A DNA stretch of 64,000 nt from JAMXLO01 sp963749575. GTDB lineage: Bacteria; Pseudomonadota; Alphaproteobacteria; Acetobacterales; Acetobacteraceae. The notes beneath the pieces were generated by a model. That model saw nothing but the letters and a program-made list of their open reading frames with translations, was not told the origin of the DNA and did no database searches. Both the position numbers and the translations under genes were made by a program. How positions within the stretch are numbered: the first letter of the stretch is position 1; each line of letters starts with the position of its first letter. The stretch covers positions 124,001 to 188,000 of the forward strand of contig CAVVNM010000016.1 in the NCBI GenBank assembly GCA_963749575.1. Direction: 5' to 3'. Below, piece after piece: positions 8,743 through 18,518 of the stretch.

Positions 8743-11085
8743 CTACGCGGCGGCCTTCGCGAATGTCGCGGGATACTCACGACCGAACGTGTCGAGGCAG
8801 CTGAGCACGCGCTCGGACTGGCTCCGCATGTCGGCCACGCAGCGACGCGCCGCAGCGACATCGTCTGCCGCGAGGGCCACGAGAGCCCGCCGGCCAAGTT
8901 CATGCACGGCCTCATGTGGCGCATCGATGGCTTTGAACGACGGCAGCGCCATTGCGGCGGTGTCGCCGACAGCGTCGTACCACAATCCGAACCGACAGTG
9001 ATGCGGCGACGCCAGGGTCCCGGGCGGCAGTTTCTGGCCGGCCGCCACGGCGTCGGCAACTCGTTTGACGAAGGCAACATGATCGTCGTTCGCCAGTCGC
9101 ATCAGCTCGCCGATCGTCGTCAGGCTGATGCGATCGGCCTGATCGGCCGGAAGCCCATCGCCGAGGAACGCGATGTGCATGCCGCCTTCGGTGCTCTCTG
9201 CCGCTGTGCCATCCAGGCGGATGCCGAACTGCGTCAGTGCAATCTCCACGCGTTGGCCGGCTCGGTAGGCCAGCGCCGTTCTCGCGTGGCAGCCACGCTC
9301 CGAGAGGTCGTGCAGCCAGGCGGATTCCGAGTGCCCCTGGCAGATCAGCGTCGCTTCGACATGGCAGGGCCGCCTGCGATATCGACGCCGATCCACCTCG
9401 CTGGTGGAGGTGCGGACGAGGTGGATCACCGCGTTGTGCAGAACGTGCACCGCACCGTCCAGCGCGGTGCTGTTCTCTAGTACGTTGGCGGCGCGCTCGC
9501 CGGTCCGCTTCGCTTCGTCCGACACCTCGTGCGTCCGCGCGGTCATCTGGTTGGCCGCAGCAGCAGTCTCGGTGACATTGCGGGCGATCTCGGCAGTCGC
9601 TGCCCCCTGCTGCTCCACCGCCGCGGCGATCGACCCGGCGATGGCGTTGATCTCACCGATGGTCTCCTCGATGCGGCCGACCGCGGCTACCGATGCGCCG
9701 GTGGCGGCACGAACCTCGCCGATGTGGCGGCTGATCTCCTCGGTCGACTTTGCCGTCTGGGTGGCAAGCTGTTTCACCTCGCTGGCCACGACGGCGAAGC
9801 CCTTGCCCGCGTCGCCCGCTCGCGCCGCCTCGATGGTGGCATTCAGCGCCAGCAGATTGGTGCGCGCCGCGATCTCGCTGATCATGTCGGCGACCGTGCC
9901 GATGCGTCCCACCTGTTCGTTCAGCGCGCCGATCGTCTCGCGGGTCATGCGACCGGCCTCGACGGCACGGCCGACCACGGTGGTGGACTGGCTCACCTGG
10001 CTGCCGATCTCGCGGATCGACGCGGTGAGCTGTTCGGCTGCGCTGGCCACCGTCTGCGCGGTGGCCAGCGCCTGCGCCGCCGAATTCGCCGCGCTTTCGG
10101 CCGATTTGTCGGTGCGCGCCGCCGACGCGCTCATGCCGTTGGCCGCTTCGGCCATCGCACCGGTGCGGCGACCCACTTCCGCCAACGCCTGCTGCGCCTC
10201 TGTCTCTATTGTTTCGGCCATTGCGATCAGTGCCGCGTGCTTCTCTGCCGCGGCACGTTCATGTTCCTGTTCGCGTTCGGCCGCGAGGTGCTGCTCCCGC
10301 ACCATATGCTCCTTGAACACCAGCGCCGCGCCGGCCATTCCGCCGACCTCGTCGTGCCGCTCGACACCGGGGACCTCGGTTGTGAGTTCGCCCTTTGCCA
10401 AGTGTTCCATCGCTGTCTTCAGGCGCCCGAGCGAGCCGGTGATGTCCCGGTTGATCAGCCAGGCGATCAACAGGCTGGCCAACAGAATGCCGCCGCCGAT
10501 CAGCGTCAGATGCCAGAGGATTGCGTAGAATGCGGCGTCCAGGTCGTCGATATAGACGCCCGACATGAATACTGTCTGCCAGGGGTCGAAGCGCGCGGCG
10601 TAGGCGATCTTTGGTCGCGGCTGCGTTTGCCCGGGTCGCGGATAGGCATAGGTTACGACACCGTGGTCGCCGCCGCGCAATGCCGCCTCACCCAATTGCA
10701 GCACGGTTCTTCCACCCGAGTCCGCGACCGGCGTCGGCTTGTTCTCCAATGCCGGAACGGTCCCGTGCGCCAACACGATTCCTTGCGAGGTCCACGCGGT
10801 CAGGTAGCCCGCACCGTCATCGAACCGGATGGCATGGACGGCATCGCGAAACTGGTCGAACGCCTGCTCACGCGTGAGCCGACGAGCCGCGACCTGGCCT
10901 TCCAGCGACGTGGCAATACCGATGGTCGTGTTCACCACGGCCGCGAGCTTGCCGATGCGATCATCAATCATGCGTTGACGTAGCAGTGATGCCGCGATCC
11001 CGCTGGACGCCATCAGCGCCAATGCCGACAGCCCCATCAAGATTGCGAGCTTGGTGCGCAGCCGGAGGTGGCTGAGAACATGCAT
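8743..11085 (-). CDS. Methyl-accepting chemotaxis protein with single Cache, HAMP, PilZ and CZB domains
   Basis: 780 aa from the ATG at 11085 (MHVLSHLRLRTKLAIL); upstream ATGs at 11127 and 11118 are possible, but 11085 puts the first membrane helix at the usual distance. Order: TM1 (about 12-35); a periplasmic single Cache domain with GAGYLTAW and FDPWQTVFMSGVYIDD; TM2 (about 190-210); HAMP; then the signalling coiled coil with the hairpin tip EIAARTNLLALNATIEAARA. After this comes a PilZ domain (RRYRRRP and DLSERGC, the c-di-GMP-binding pattern). The C-terminus is a CZB domain with HHCRFGLWY and further His residues that bind zinc. The protein should pass ligand, c-di-GMP and zinc or redox inputs to CheA/CheW. 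No che genes are in the window. Confidence 0.9.
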   Translation of the reverse strand: MHVLSHLRLRTKLAILMGLSALALMASSGIAASLLRQRMIDDRIGKLAAVVNTTIGIATSLEGQVAARRLTREQAFDQFRDAVHAIRFDDGAGYLTAWTSQGIVLAHGTVPALENKPTPVADSGGRTVLQLGEAALRGGDHGVVTYAYPRPGQTQPRPKIAYAARFDPWQTVFMSGVYIDDLDAAFYAILWHLTLIGGGILLASLLIAWLINRDITGSLGRLKTAMEHLAKGELTTEVPGVERHDEVGGMAGAALVFKEHMVREQHLAAEREQEHERAAAEKHAALIAMAETIETEAQQALAEVGRRTGAMAEAANGMSASAARTDKSAESAANSAAQALATAQTVASAAEQLTASIREIGSQVSQSTTVVGRAVEAGRMTRETIGALNEQVGRIGTVADMISEIAARTNLLALNATIEAARAGDAGKGFAVVASEVKQLATQTAKSTEEISRHIGEVRAATGASVAAVGRIEETIGEINAIAGSIAAAVEQQGAATAEIARNVTETAAAANQMTARTHEVSDEAKRTGERAANVLENSTALDGAVHVLHNAVIHLVRTSTSEVDRRRYRRRPCHVEATLICQGHSESAWLHDLSERGCHARTALAYRAGQRVEIALTQFGIRLDGTAAESTEGGMHIAFLGDGLPADQADRISLTTIGELMRLANDDHVAFVKRVADAVAAGQKLPPGTLASPHHCRFGLWYDAVGDTAAMALPSFKAIDAPHEAVHELGRRALVALAADDVAAARRCVADMRSQSERVLSCLDTFGREYPATFAKAAA

Positions 11086-11163
11086 GGTGATGACCTGCGA
11101 GCGTTGCGTGTCCGCCATCCTCGCCACCGCGGATTAATACTAAATGAAACGGCCCGATGCCGG

Positions 11164-11997
11164 TCAGGCGCGAACGTGATTGCCGAGCGGCAGCCGGATC
11201 CCGAGCAGTTGCGCGGCGGCATCCGCGACCGCGGGATCGAGCGGACGCGGCTCCAGTGGCACGCCCTTGGACAGCCGGTCCACGATGATCCGGAGTGCAG
11301 CCAGCCGGCCGTAGGGCTTGTTGTTCGCCGGGATCAGGTGCCAGGGGTCGCGGCGGGTCGAGGTCTTCTCGACCATGTCCTCGATGGCATCCTGATATTC
11401 CCGCCAGTGGCCGCGGTTGCGAAAGTCCTCATAGGAGAGCTTCCAGCGTTTCAGCGGATCGGTCAGACGGGCGCGGAAGCGGCGGAGCTGCTCTTCTGGC
11501 GTGATGTGCAGGAAGATCTTGACCAGACGTGTCCCGTCGGCGAGCAGCATGCGCTCGAAGTCATTGATCTCGTCATAGGCGCGATGCCATTCGGCGTCGC
11601 TGGCGAACGCTTCGACGCGCTCCACCAGGACGCGGCCGTACCAGGAGCGATCGAACACGACGATCTGGCCGTGCTGTGGCAACCGCTCCCAGAAGCGTTG
11701 CAGGTAGTGCAGATGTATTTCGCGGCTGTTGGGCGCGGCGGTGGCATGGACCTTGAAGCTGCGTGGATCGAGCGCCCAGCCGAGCCGGCGCACCACGCCG
11801 CCCTTGCCGGCGGTATCCCAGCCCTCCAGCACGATGACCGCTCGATGCGAGGTGCCGAGGTAGGCCTGCTGCACCAGTTGCAGCGTCTGCTGCGTGGTGG
11901 CCAGGCGGCGTTCGTAGTCGGCGAACTCCACTGTCGGGAAGCGCTTGATCGCGGCCAGGTGAGGTCGGCTGAGTACGACGAAATCGGCGGATTTCAT
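11164..11997 (-). CDS. ppk2: Polyphosphate kinase 2 family protein
   Basis: 277 aa, single-domain PPK2. It transfers phosphate between inorganic polyphosphate and a nucleoside mono- or diphosphate. Seen directly are the Walker A EGWDTAGKGG (about residue 58), the Walker B VVFDRSWYGR, and the lid region with RLTDPLKRWKLS followed by RDPWHLIPANNK. The length fits the single-domain class; AMP- versus ADP-preference cannot be decided by eye. The ATG overlaps the stop of the upstream DUF2336 gene in an ATGA arrangement, so the two are coupled. Confidence 0.9.
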   Translation of the reverse strand: MKSADFVVLSRPHLAAIKRFPTVEFADYERRLATTQQTLQLVQQAYLGTSHRAVIVLEGWDTAGKGGVVRRLGWALDPRSFKVHATAAPNSREIHLHYLQRFWERLPQHGQIVVFDRSWYGRVLVERVEAFASDAEWHRAYDEINDFERMLLADGTRLVKIFLHITPEEQLRRFRARLTDPLKRWKLSYEDFRNRGHWREYQDAIEDMVEKTSTRRDPWHLIPANNKPYGRLAALRIIVDRLSKGVPLEPRPLDPAVADAAAQLLGIRLPLGNHVRA

Positions 11998-13139
11998 AAC
12001 CTGGATTCGGGCCCGTTCGACAATGCGATCCGGTCGTCAACGCGCAACACATCGCCGAGCTTGTCAAGCAGATAGTCGAGATCGTCCTGCGGCAGGTCCT
12101 CGAACTGGGTGAGGATGCGGGTGATCACCCGAGAGCGGTAGCGCTCGCGGTCGCGGTCGCCGCCGTCGAATTCGGTGCCGCGCACGACGTCTGCCGCGAC
12201 CCGCACCGCGGGCAGCAGCCGCTGCGGCATGCCAGCCCTTTGGTACAGCGATGCCAGGCCGATCGGGCCCGCGTCATGGATCAGGATGCGCGCGTTGGTC
12301 ACCGGCACCTTGGCCATCACCGCCATCGCCATCTCGAAGAACGCCATGTCACCCAGACACAGCGCGCGCAGCACCAGGAGCGGCGTCAGGCGCTGGTGGC
12401 GGTGCATCTGACGCACCAGCCGTTCCAACTCCTGCTCACTGGAGCCGAGGCTGAGGTGTAGGGTGGCGCGTTCGCGGCTTCGCAGCACGATGTCGGTGGC
12501 GAGCGAAACCGGCAGCTCGTGATGCCGGACGAGATACGATTGCAGCATCTCGGACACTATGAAGACGAGGCGTTCCGCGATGGCCACCGGCAGGTCGGCG
12601 CGGTGCACCATGGCCGTTTTGATACGGTCACTGTAGGCGAAACGGTCGATCGCACTGTCCAGGCTGGCCGCCGCGACGTGCGCTTTGTCGTTGCCCATCA
12701 GCCTCGCGACAGCGCCTTCGCTGCCGTGCATCACCAACGCATCGGCGACCTGTTCCGATACGCCGGTGCGGCCGGCGATCGCCTCCTGCTTCGGCGACGA
12801 GCTGCTCTTGACCAGCGCCACCAGGTCCGCATCGGTCAGCACCGGCGAGCTGATGAGAATGGGCAGGGCGACCGCTTCGACATCCTTGGCGAGGCGCAGC
12901 GCTATGTCGTGCGGCAGTTGCGTGGCGTTGCGGAGGCTTTGCGACAGCGCGCGCCGCACCGCCAGTTCAGCGTCCTGTGCCATGATGCGGATTATGTCGT
13001 GGGCGATGCGCTGTTCGGCTTCGCTCAGCGAGGTGCTGTCGACCTCGCGCGCCAGCTTGTCCGCCACCTCGGCGCGGACCGAGGCGGACGGCTCCGCCAG
13101 CAGACGCGCAACGTCGGCCTGCGTAAGAGATGACGCCAT
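11994..13139 (-). CDS. DUF2336 domain-containing protein
   Basis: 381 aa from ATG 13139 (MASSLTQADVARLLAEPSAS); an upstream start at 13226 lacks family-like sequence. DUF2336 proteins are alphaproteobacterial, all-alpha and HEAT-like, and are found with signalling genes; their biochemical role is unsettled. The N-terminal LLAEPSASVRAEVADKLARE and the run of helical repeats (PILISSPVLTDADLVALV) match the family. The gene is intact and ends in an ATGA overlap with ppk2, suggesting a joint stress or stringent-type function, which is inference. Confidence 0.85.
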   Translation of the reverse strand: MASSLTQADVARLLAEPSASVRAEVADKLAREVDSTSLSEAEQRIAHDIIRIMAQDAELAVRRALSQSLRNATQLPHDIALRLAKDVEAVALPILISSPVLTDADLVALVKSSSSPKQEAIAGRTGVSEQVADALVMHGSEGAVARLMGNDKAHVAAASLDSAIDRFAYSDRIKTAMVHRADLPVAIAERLVFIVSEMLQSYLVRHHELPVSLATDIVLRSRERATLHLSLGSSEQELERLVRQMHRHQRLTPLLVLRALCLGDMAFFEMAMAVMAKVPVTNARILIHDAGPIGLASLYQRAGMPQRLLPAVRVAADVVRGTEFDGGDRDRERYRSRVITRILTQFEDLPQDDLDYLLDKLGDVLRVDDRIALSNGPESRL

Positions 13140-13287
13140 GCGGCAAGGATGGCGCCGAACCGTTGCCTTCAGGTTAAGAAATGGCGTGCGATGGCCGGTG
13201 GCGTCGGTCGGTCGCGTGGCGGACACACTGCCTACCGGCGACTGCGGGCCCCGTCGAAACCGACCGGAGGAAGCGCTGATTATCTGG

Positions 13288-15292
13288 TCAAAGCCTTAGG
13301 GCCGATGCGGCATCCGCCAGCGCCTGGTGCGCCTTGTCGGCGGCGGCAGTGGCCTGATCGATCGCCTGACCGAGCTGCTCCAGCTTCGTCTCGTCCGCAT
13401 CCAGCGCGCGCGTGAGCTTGGCGTGCAGCGCATCGTTGGCTGGCACCGCCGCGAGGTTTCGACGGATGCGGTCTTCGTCCTGCAGCACCGCGGCCTGCTG
13501 CGCCTTGAGTTGGGCAACCGTCGCCCGCTTCGCCGCCTCGTCCTGCCGCAGCGCGGCCAATCTCTGCAACGCGCCCCGCGCCATGGGGGTCAGCGTCTGC
13601 TCGTTCAGCAGCCGCACCACCACTTGCGCATCGTCGGCCAGCAACGCGGTCTCCTCCCGGTCCAGCCGGTCGATATACGCGGTCAGCTTGCGCACCTCGC
13701 CGGGCTGCAGTGAAACCGGGACGCGCCAGGCGGTCGCGGTTTCCTCGGTGCCCGCGATCGGGCCGCCCTCCAGGGACAGCGTGCGGTCGCCCTCCTTGGG
13801 AATTTCCACCAGCACCCGGCGCGGCTCGTTGGCGGGCCCGGTGAGCGTAACCCGCAGCACCTCCCGCTGCCGCGTGGTGACGTGCAGCACGCCCTCGGCG
13901 GCGGTCAGCGATGCGAGCGTTGTCTCCCCAGCGCTGTCTCGTTCCACCGTGGTGCGCAGGTCCTGGGCGAACGACAGCAGCCGGCGCTCGCCGGCCGGCA
14001 GCCCGCCGAGCCTGGCGTCGCCGGCGAAAGTGGTGCCCGAGGCGTCGTACAGCGTCAGCACGCCGGCGGGGATCGACGATCCGGTGTCGTTGGTGATACG
14101 AATTGACGACAGCGGATACGGATCGACGGCGGTGGCGAGGTCCACCCGCTCGGCCGGAATGTTACGATCTATGATCGGTACGCTGGCGGTGTGGCCGGCG
14201 GCGAGCACCACCGGCGTGGCAAGCTGGAAGATCGTCGCTTCCACACCTTCCGCGGCCTGCACCTGATCCGCCGCCTGAGCCATCACTTCGGCCTGCGGCA
14301 TCGGTGCCGGCGCGGCAACCGGCGCGGCCAACATACGGGCGGCGCCGGCCGGTGCCCCTGTGGCCTTCTGCGTCGGCAGTTCCGCGACGCGCGCGCGTGC
14401 GTCCACGCTAGGCAGAATGCGGCCAAGGACCTCCACCGGTACCTCGGGCCGCTGCACGAAGTAGCTCTGGTAGATCGCCTGGCGGAAGGTGACCGGGTTG
14501 CCGTATTGCAGCGTCAGCGTGACGCCGTTCCAGTCGGTGCCCGACTGGTTCTCCAGCACCGCCCAGCCCTGCAGCCGTGCGGGATCACCATCCTTTGCAG
14601 GCAGCACGAGACGATATGTCGCCTTCCACAGCGGCGCCGCGGCGACATAGCCGACGCGCACCGTGCGGTTGCCGTCGCCGGTGCTGTGCAGCGTGATGTG
14701 GCGCAGGCTCTGATTCGCCTCACGGCGCAGCGAATTCGAGCGCCTGGCCGATGCGCGCGCGTAGCTCGGGATCGACGACCTGGATGCTGTCGGCATCCTC
14801 CAGCACGAACTGGCGCAGTCCCTCGGCACCAAGGATGGTGACGCGGGTGCGCTGCACCGTCGACTGCGGCTGGCCGGTTGGCGCCGGCAGCGTCTCGGCG
14901 ACGCGCTCGGCATGCACGATGCGCCCGGTCATGGGACGCGGACCCTGCACGCTGATTTCCACGCCTTGCAGGCTGTTCAGGTAATCGAGAGTCGATCGCA
15001 GCGCCTCGGGCCCGAATGGCACGTTGCCGAAGTTTGCGCGCGTGTTGTCGCGGCCCGGCAGCTCGACCGTGCCGACCGCCCCGGTGCTGTCGAACACCAC
15101 GAGCGAGGTCAGCACGTCATCCACCTGCTCGAGGGGCACATCGAGGCCGAGTGTCGCCGGGCCGTCCACCACCGCCTCGAACTCGAAGTAACCGACGCCG
15201 GCGGACGACAACATCACCCGCTTCAGCGCCAGGTCCGCTGCGACGGCTGGCGTGGCGCCCAACAGCAGAAGCGCCAGGATCAAGCGTTGCAT
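13288..15292 (-). CDS. DUF4139 domain-containing exported protein (one frameshift)
   Basis: About 667 aa once a one-base insertion near 14735 is removed. ATG 15292 sits behind GGAGAG. A signal peptide (MQRLILALLLLGATPAVAA) is followed by an N-terminal domain (about 20-170), then DUF4139 with VRVGYVAAAPLWKATYRLVL, the hallmark of this family, and NQSGTDWNGVTLTL. The C-terminal 120 residues are a heptad-rich coiled coil (AALRQDEAAKRATVAQLKAQ). DUF4139 proteins are related to mucoidy-inhibitor-A-type proteins and are predicted to be periplasmic; no activity is established. Divergent from a small membrane-protein gene. Confidence 0.85.
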
Positions 15293-15368
15293 TGCGTCTC
15301 TCCGGTCAGTTGCTTCGATTTCCGCCATCGCGACAATAGCCGACAGCGGATTGCGGGGTGAGGGGCGC

Positions 15369-15563
15369 GTGAGCCTGTTTGATACTGTTTCGAGCGCCGA
15401 TATGCAGACTGTGCGGATTGTGACGGGCGCGACGATGGCGGCGTTCATCGGAATCGGCATGGTGCCAGGCCTGCGCGAGCATGCGGCCAGGATCAGAATG
15501 GGGCTGCTGGCGATCTATCTGGTGGCTTGCGGCATTTTCGTTGGCTACGTGCTGATGCGGTAG
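15369..15563 (+). CDS. Small two-helix membrane protein
   Basis: 64 aa from a GTG at 15369 preceded by GAGGGG. Two hydrophobic segments are seen, IVTGATMAAFIGIGMVPGL and MGLLAIYLVACGIFVGYVLM, separated by a basic loop, which suggests an inner-membrane hairpin. No family is recognised. It diverges from the DUF4139 gene and converges with the cytochrome c/propeller gene 24 bases away. An in-frame ATG upstream at 15252 lies inside the DUF4139 gene and is unlikely to be used. Confidence 0.5.
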   Translation: MSLFDTVSSADMQTVRIVTGATMAAFIGIGMVPGLREHAARIRMGLLAIYLVACGIFVGYVLMR

Positions 15564-15587
15564 AGGTCGAGCCAATGCCAGCGGAAG

Positions 15588-16812
15588 CTACTCCACCACC
15601 ACCAGCGCCACCCGATTCACGCCGCTTTCCGCCATCGCGATGTTGCCGTCGCGCGTTACCATCATGTTGCGCACCACGCCGCCGCCCGAGGGGATCGCCC
15701 AGGTCTGGAATGTCGCGGTCGCCGGATCGAACCGCACCAGCGTGTTCGGGCGCACGCCTGAACTCACTGTACCACACCGCGCGCTTCAGATAGACGATGC
15801 CGTAGGGCAGCGAGTTTGGCCCGCCAGGTGAGGCGAACTCCTGCACCTTGCCGGTCTTGGTATCGAACCGGCCGAGGAAGCCGCGCGCATAGTCCGAGTA
15901 CCAGATGACATCGTCCGGCGTGATGGCGATGCGGCGCGGCCGGCTCGCGGCGTTCGGCAGCGTGGATTCGTGGATCGCCATCGTGTCGGGATCGATGCTC
16001 GCCAGCTTGTTGGCACCGAACTCGCAGAACCAAGGGACGTTGCGCGAACTGATCACCATGCCATACGGGTTCGACCGCGGCGTCGGCGACTTCACCAGCT
16101 TGATCTCGCCGGTTCTGGGATCCAGCCGGCCGACCATGTTGGCGCCCTGCACGGTGAACCACAGTACGCCGCGCCGGTCGAACAGCGGCGTGTGGGGATC
16201 GCGCGCATTCGGATCAGGCAATGGGTAGTCGGTGAACTTGCCGGTCCTGGGATCGAGCTTGCCGATGTAGCCGGCGAAGTTGCCGGTGAACCAGATGTTG
16301 CCGTCCTGATCGGCGACCAGGCCGTGCGGACCGGACGACGGAGTGTCGGGGTGGTATTCGGTGATTGTTCCGGTGCGCGGATCAAGCCGTCCGAGCAGGT
16401 TGGCCATGTGGCCGGTGTACCAGATCGACCCGTCCGGATAGGCAAGCGGATCATGCGGCCGGGATCCAGGCGTCGGCACCACCCATTCCTTGATCTCGAC
16501 ATGCGCGCTGCCGGCGATCAGCGTCGGAGCGGGCTTGGGCTTTTCCGGGAAGTGCGTCACCAGGTAGTCGGTCAGCACACCCACCTGATCCGGCGGCACC
16601 GGCGCGCCGACGTTCAGCATCATGTGTACGATGTTCTGCCAATCCTGGCGGTTGTAGCCGGAATTCACGATGCGGTTCGGTTCATGGCAACCGAGACAGG
16701 ACTGTTCGATGACGGTCTTGCCCGGTCCATCCGGCAATTGTGATTGCGCCATCGCCGTGAGGGCGCCGCAGCCGAGCGCCATCGCAAGCCAGAAGAGGGA
16801 GCTGATGCGCAT
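15588..16812 (-). CDS. Periplasmic cytochrome c / virginiamycin B lyase-like beta-propeller protein (one frameshift)
   Basis: 407 aa after removal of one extra base near 15760, which restores SEFGVRPNTLVRFD. ATG 16812 starts a signal peptide (MRISSLFWLAMALGCGALTAMAQ). Residues about 35-95 carry a heme c site, CLGCH, with a later Met-containing segment. Residues about 110-405 are repeated propeller blades such as GNIWFTGNFAGYIGKLDPRTGKF and GVLWFTVQGANMVGRLDP, as in virginiamycin B lyase and related streptogramin lyases. True lyase activity is not implied: most homologues with a heme domain are uncharacterised and more likely bind or oxidise small molecules in the periplasm. The real stop is at 15588, beyond the broken frame. 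Confidence 0.8.
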
Positions 16813-16814
16813 CG

Positions 16815-17369
16815 TTACGTCGTACTCCGCCAACCTTCGCGGATCCGGGCAAGGCGGCCGAGGGTCCGCCATCTGGCGTCAGCCTGCCGCAGCGCCTCCG
16901 CGGTTTGTGCGGCTTCGCGAGCCTCATAGCGGGCAATTTCCGCTGCTGTCTCAGCCTCGGCAAGGTCCGCCCGAAGACCGTCGATCCGTTCGCGGAGCAG
17001 ATCGGCGCGGCTATATTCCGCTCGCCTTGCCAGCTCAGCGCGGTTCGCACGCTCCCGCTCGATCTGTGCCGCGCGCTCCGCCGCGTCCGCCTGTTCACGC
17101 AGAGCAGCAACCGACGCCTCCAGCTGTTCTATGGTTTGGATCAGGCGTGCGTCGGGGTCGAAGTTCCTGCCTGGTGCCGGTTCCGACCACTGCTGCGGAA
17201 CGAATGCTCGCATAATCCCCTGGTTATCCTGCTGTCGTCGCCACCGCCGACGCAACACCAGCCGGATCGCCGAGGGCATGGTGATCCTGCGCGATTCCGC
17301 CAATTCCTTGTAGCTCATCCATCGACTATCCGCGGCATCGTCTGCAGTCCCATTCCCTGCTTCCTGCAT
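16815..17369 (-). CDS. HTH / coiled-coil hypothetical protein
   Basis: 184 aa, intact. Residues about 15-60 (DSRWMSYKELAESRRITMPS, then AIRLVLRRRWRRQQDNQG) look like a small helix-turn-helix that reads an Arg/Trp-rich recognition helix. Residues about 75-165 form a long coiled coil dominated by Ala, Glu and Arg. This architecture recurs as an uncharacterised protein in alphaproteobacterial genomes, often on mobile DNA. A DNA-binding or partition accessory role is possible but unproven. It ends two bases before the start of the cytochrome/propeller gene. Confidence 0.65.
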   Translation of the reverse strand: MQEAGNGTADDAADSRWMSYKELAESRRITMPSAIRLVLRRRWRRQQDNQGIMRAFVPQQWSEPAPGRNFDPDARLIQTIEQLEASVAALREQADAAERAAQIERERANRAELARRAEYSRADLLRERIDGLRADLAEAETAAEIARYEAREAAQTAEALRQADARWRTLGRLARIREGWRSTT

Positions 17370-17409
17370 GCCTGCCCATTCCCCTTTGCCGTGCTCGGCG
17401 GCATGCCTT

Positions 17410-18442
17410 TTAGGTGAAATGCGGACGCACCTGTTCGCACAGGAGCCGCAGTGACCGCATCATCTGCTGCGGCGGGATCAGGCTGCCGAAGTTCAGCTCT
17501 GCGAGAATGCCGTCGATGCCCAGTTCCTCGTGCAACTGTCGCAGTCGATCGGTCACGCGCTCCGGACATCCCACCACGACCTTGTCACGCAGCACCTGCT
17601 CGTAGGTGATGGTGCGCACCGTCTCCAGTTCCGCGCGCCGGCGGCTGTTCGGCGAGCCTTCCAGCCGCGTGGTAAGCGACCTGTAGCCTTGCATCATGCT
17701 TGGCTCGGCCTCCTCCAGCGCCTGCGCATCGGTCTCGGCGAGGTGCAGCGACAGACGTAGATACACCTCGCCCTTGCCGGGATGGCCGGCCGCGGTGTAG
17801 GCGTCGCGATACGCCGTCAGGTCCGGCGCCAACGCCGACAACGAGCCGCTGCGCACCGCGACAAACAACGGATAGCCGAGTGCGCCGAGCAGCGGGAAGG
17901 TGTCCTCGCTGGCACCGGCGATGCGGATCGGCGGGTGCGGCTGTTGATATGGCCGCGGCACTGCACGCGCCTCGTTGAAGCTGTGGAACTTGCCCGCATA
18001 GGAAAAGCTCGGCTGGGTCCAGGCGAGCTTGAGGATATCGAGTGTTTCGTAGAAACGCTCGCGGCTCTCCGAATACGGCACGCCGTAGGCGGCATAGGAC
18101 CGGGGGTTGCCGCTGCGCCCGGCACCCAGCAGCAGCCGGCCGCGGCTGATCTGGTCGATGGTGGCGGTCTCCTCGGCCAGCCGCAGCGGATGGCACAGCG
18201 GCAGCACCTGCACCGCCGGTGCCGATCTTGATGCGGCTGGTGCGGCCGGCGATGGCGCCGGCGACGGTCAGCGGCGCGCTCAGCACCGAGCGCGTCGCCT
18301 GCTGGTGGATCTCGGCGAGCCAGATCGCGTCGAGCCCCCATCGTTCGGCATCGGCAACCTGCTCGAGCGCCTGCGCGAACGCGTCAGCGTCCGATTGCTG
18401 ATCCACCTGGCGGTGGAATTCGTGGTACCAGCCGAACTCCAT
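17410..18442 (-). CDS. LLM-class flavin-dependent oxidoreductase (one frameshift)
   Basis: 343 aa after removal of an extra G near 18222, restoring IGTGVQVLPLCHPLRLAEE. The start MEFGWYHEFHRQ is at ATG 18442. Bacterial-luciferase-like TIM barrel: WGLDAIWLAEIHQ, AGRTSRIKIGTG, DQISRGRLLLGAGRSGNP and the C-terminal VVGCPERVTDRLRQLHEELG. Members use reduced FMN or F420 to hydroxylate or cleave small molecules such as alkanesulfonates, nitrilotriacetate or alkanes; the substrate here is unknown. It is divergent from a second LLM gene 76 bases away, and both flank the peptide-type transporter block. Confidence 0.85.
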
Positions 18443-18518
18443 AACGACTACCGTCGCATTTGGAGCATGGCAGCGCAACGCGTAACCTCGCCGCCGACAG
18501 TGACGAGAGGCCTGCACC

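Noticed and set aside
9529..10983. 484-codon plus-strand frame across the chemoreceptor gene
   Set aside because: Antisense shadow produced by high third-position GC; the minus-strand gene has a full MCP domain set.
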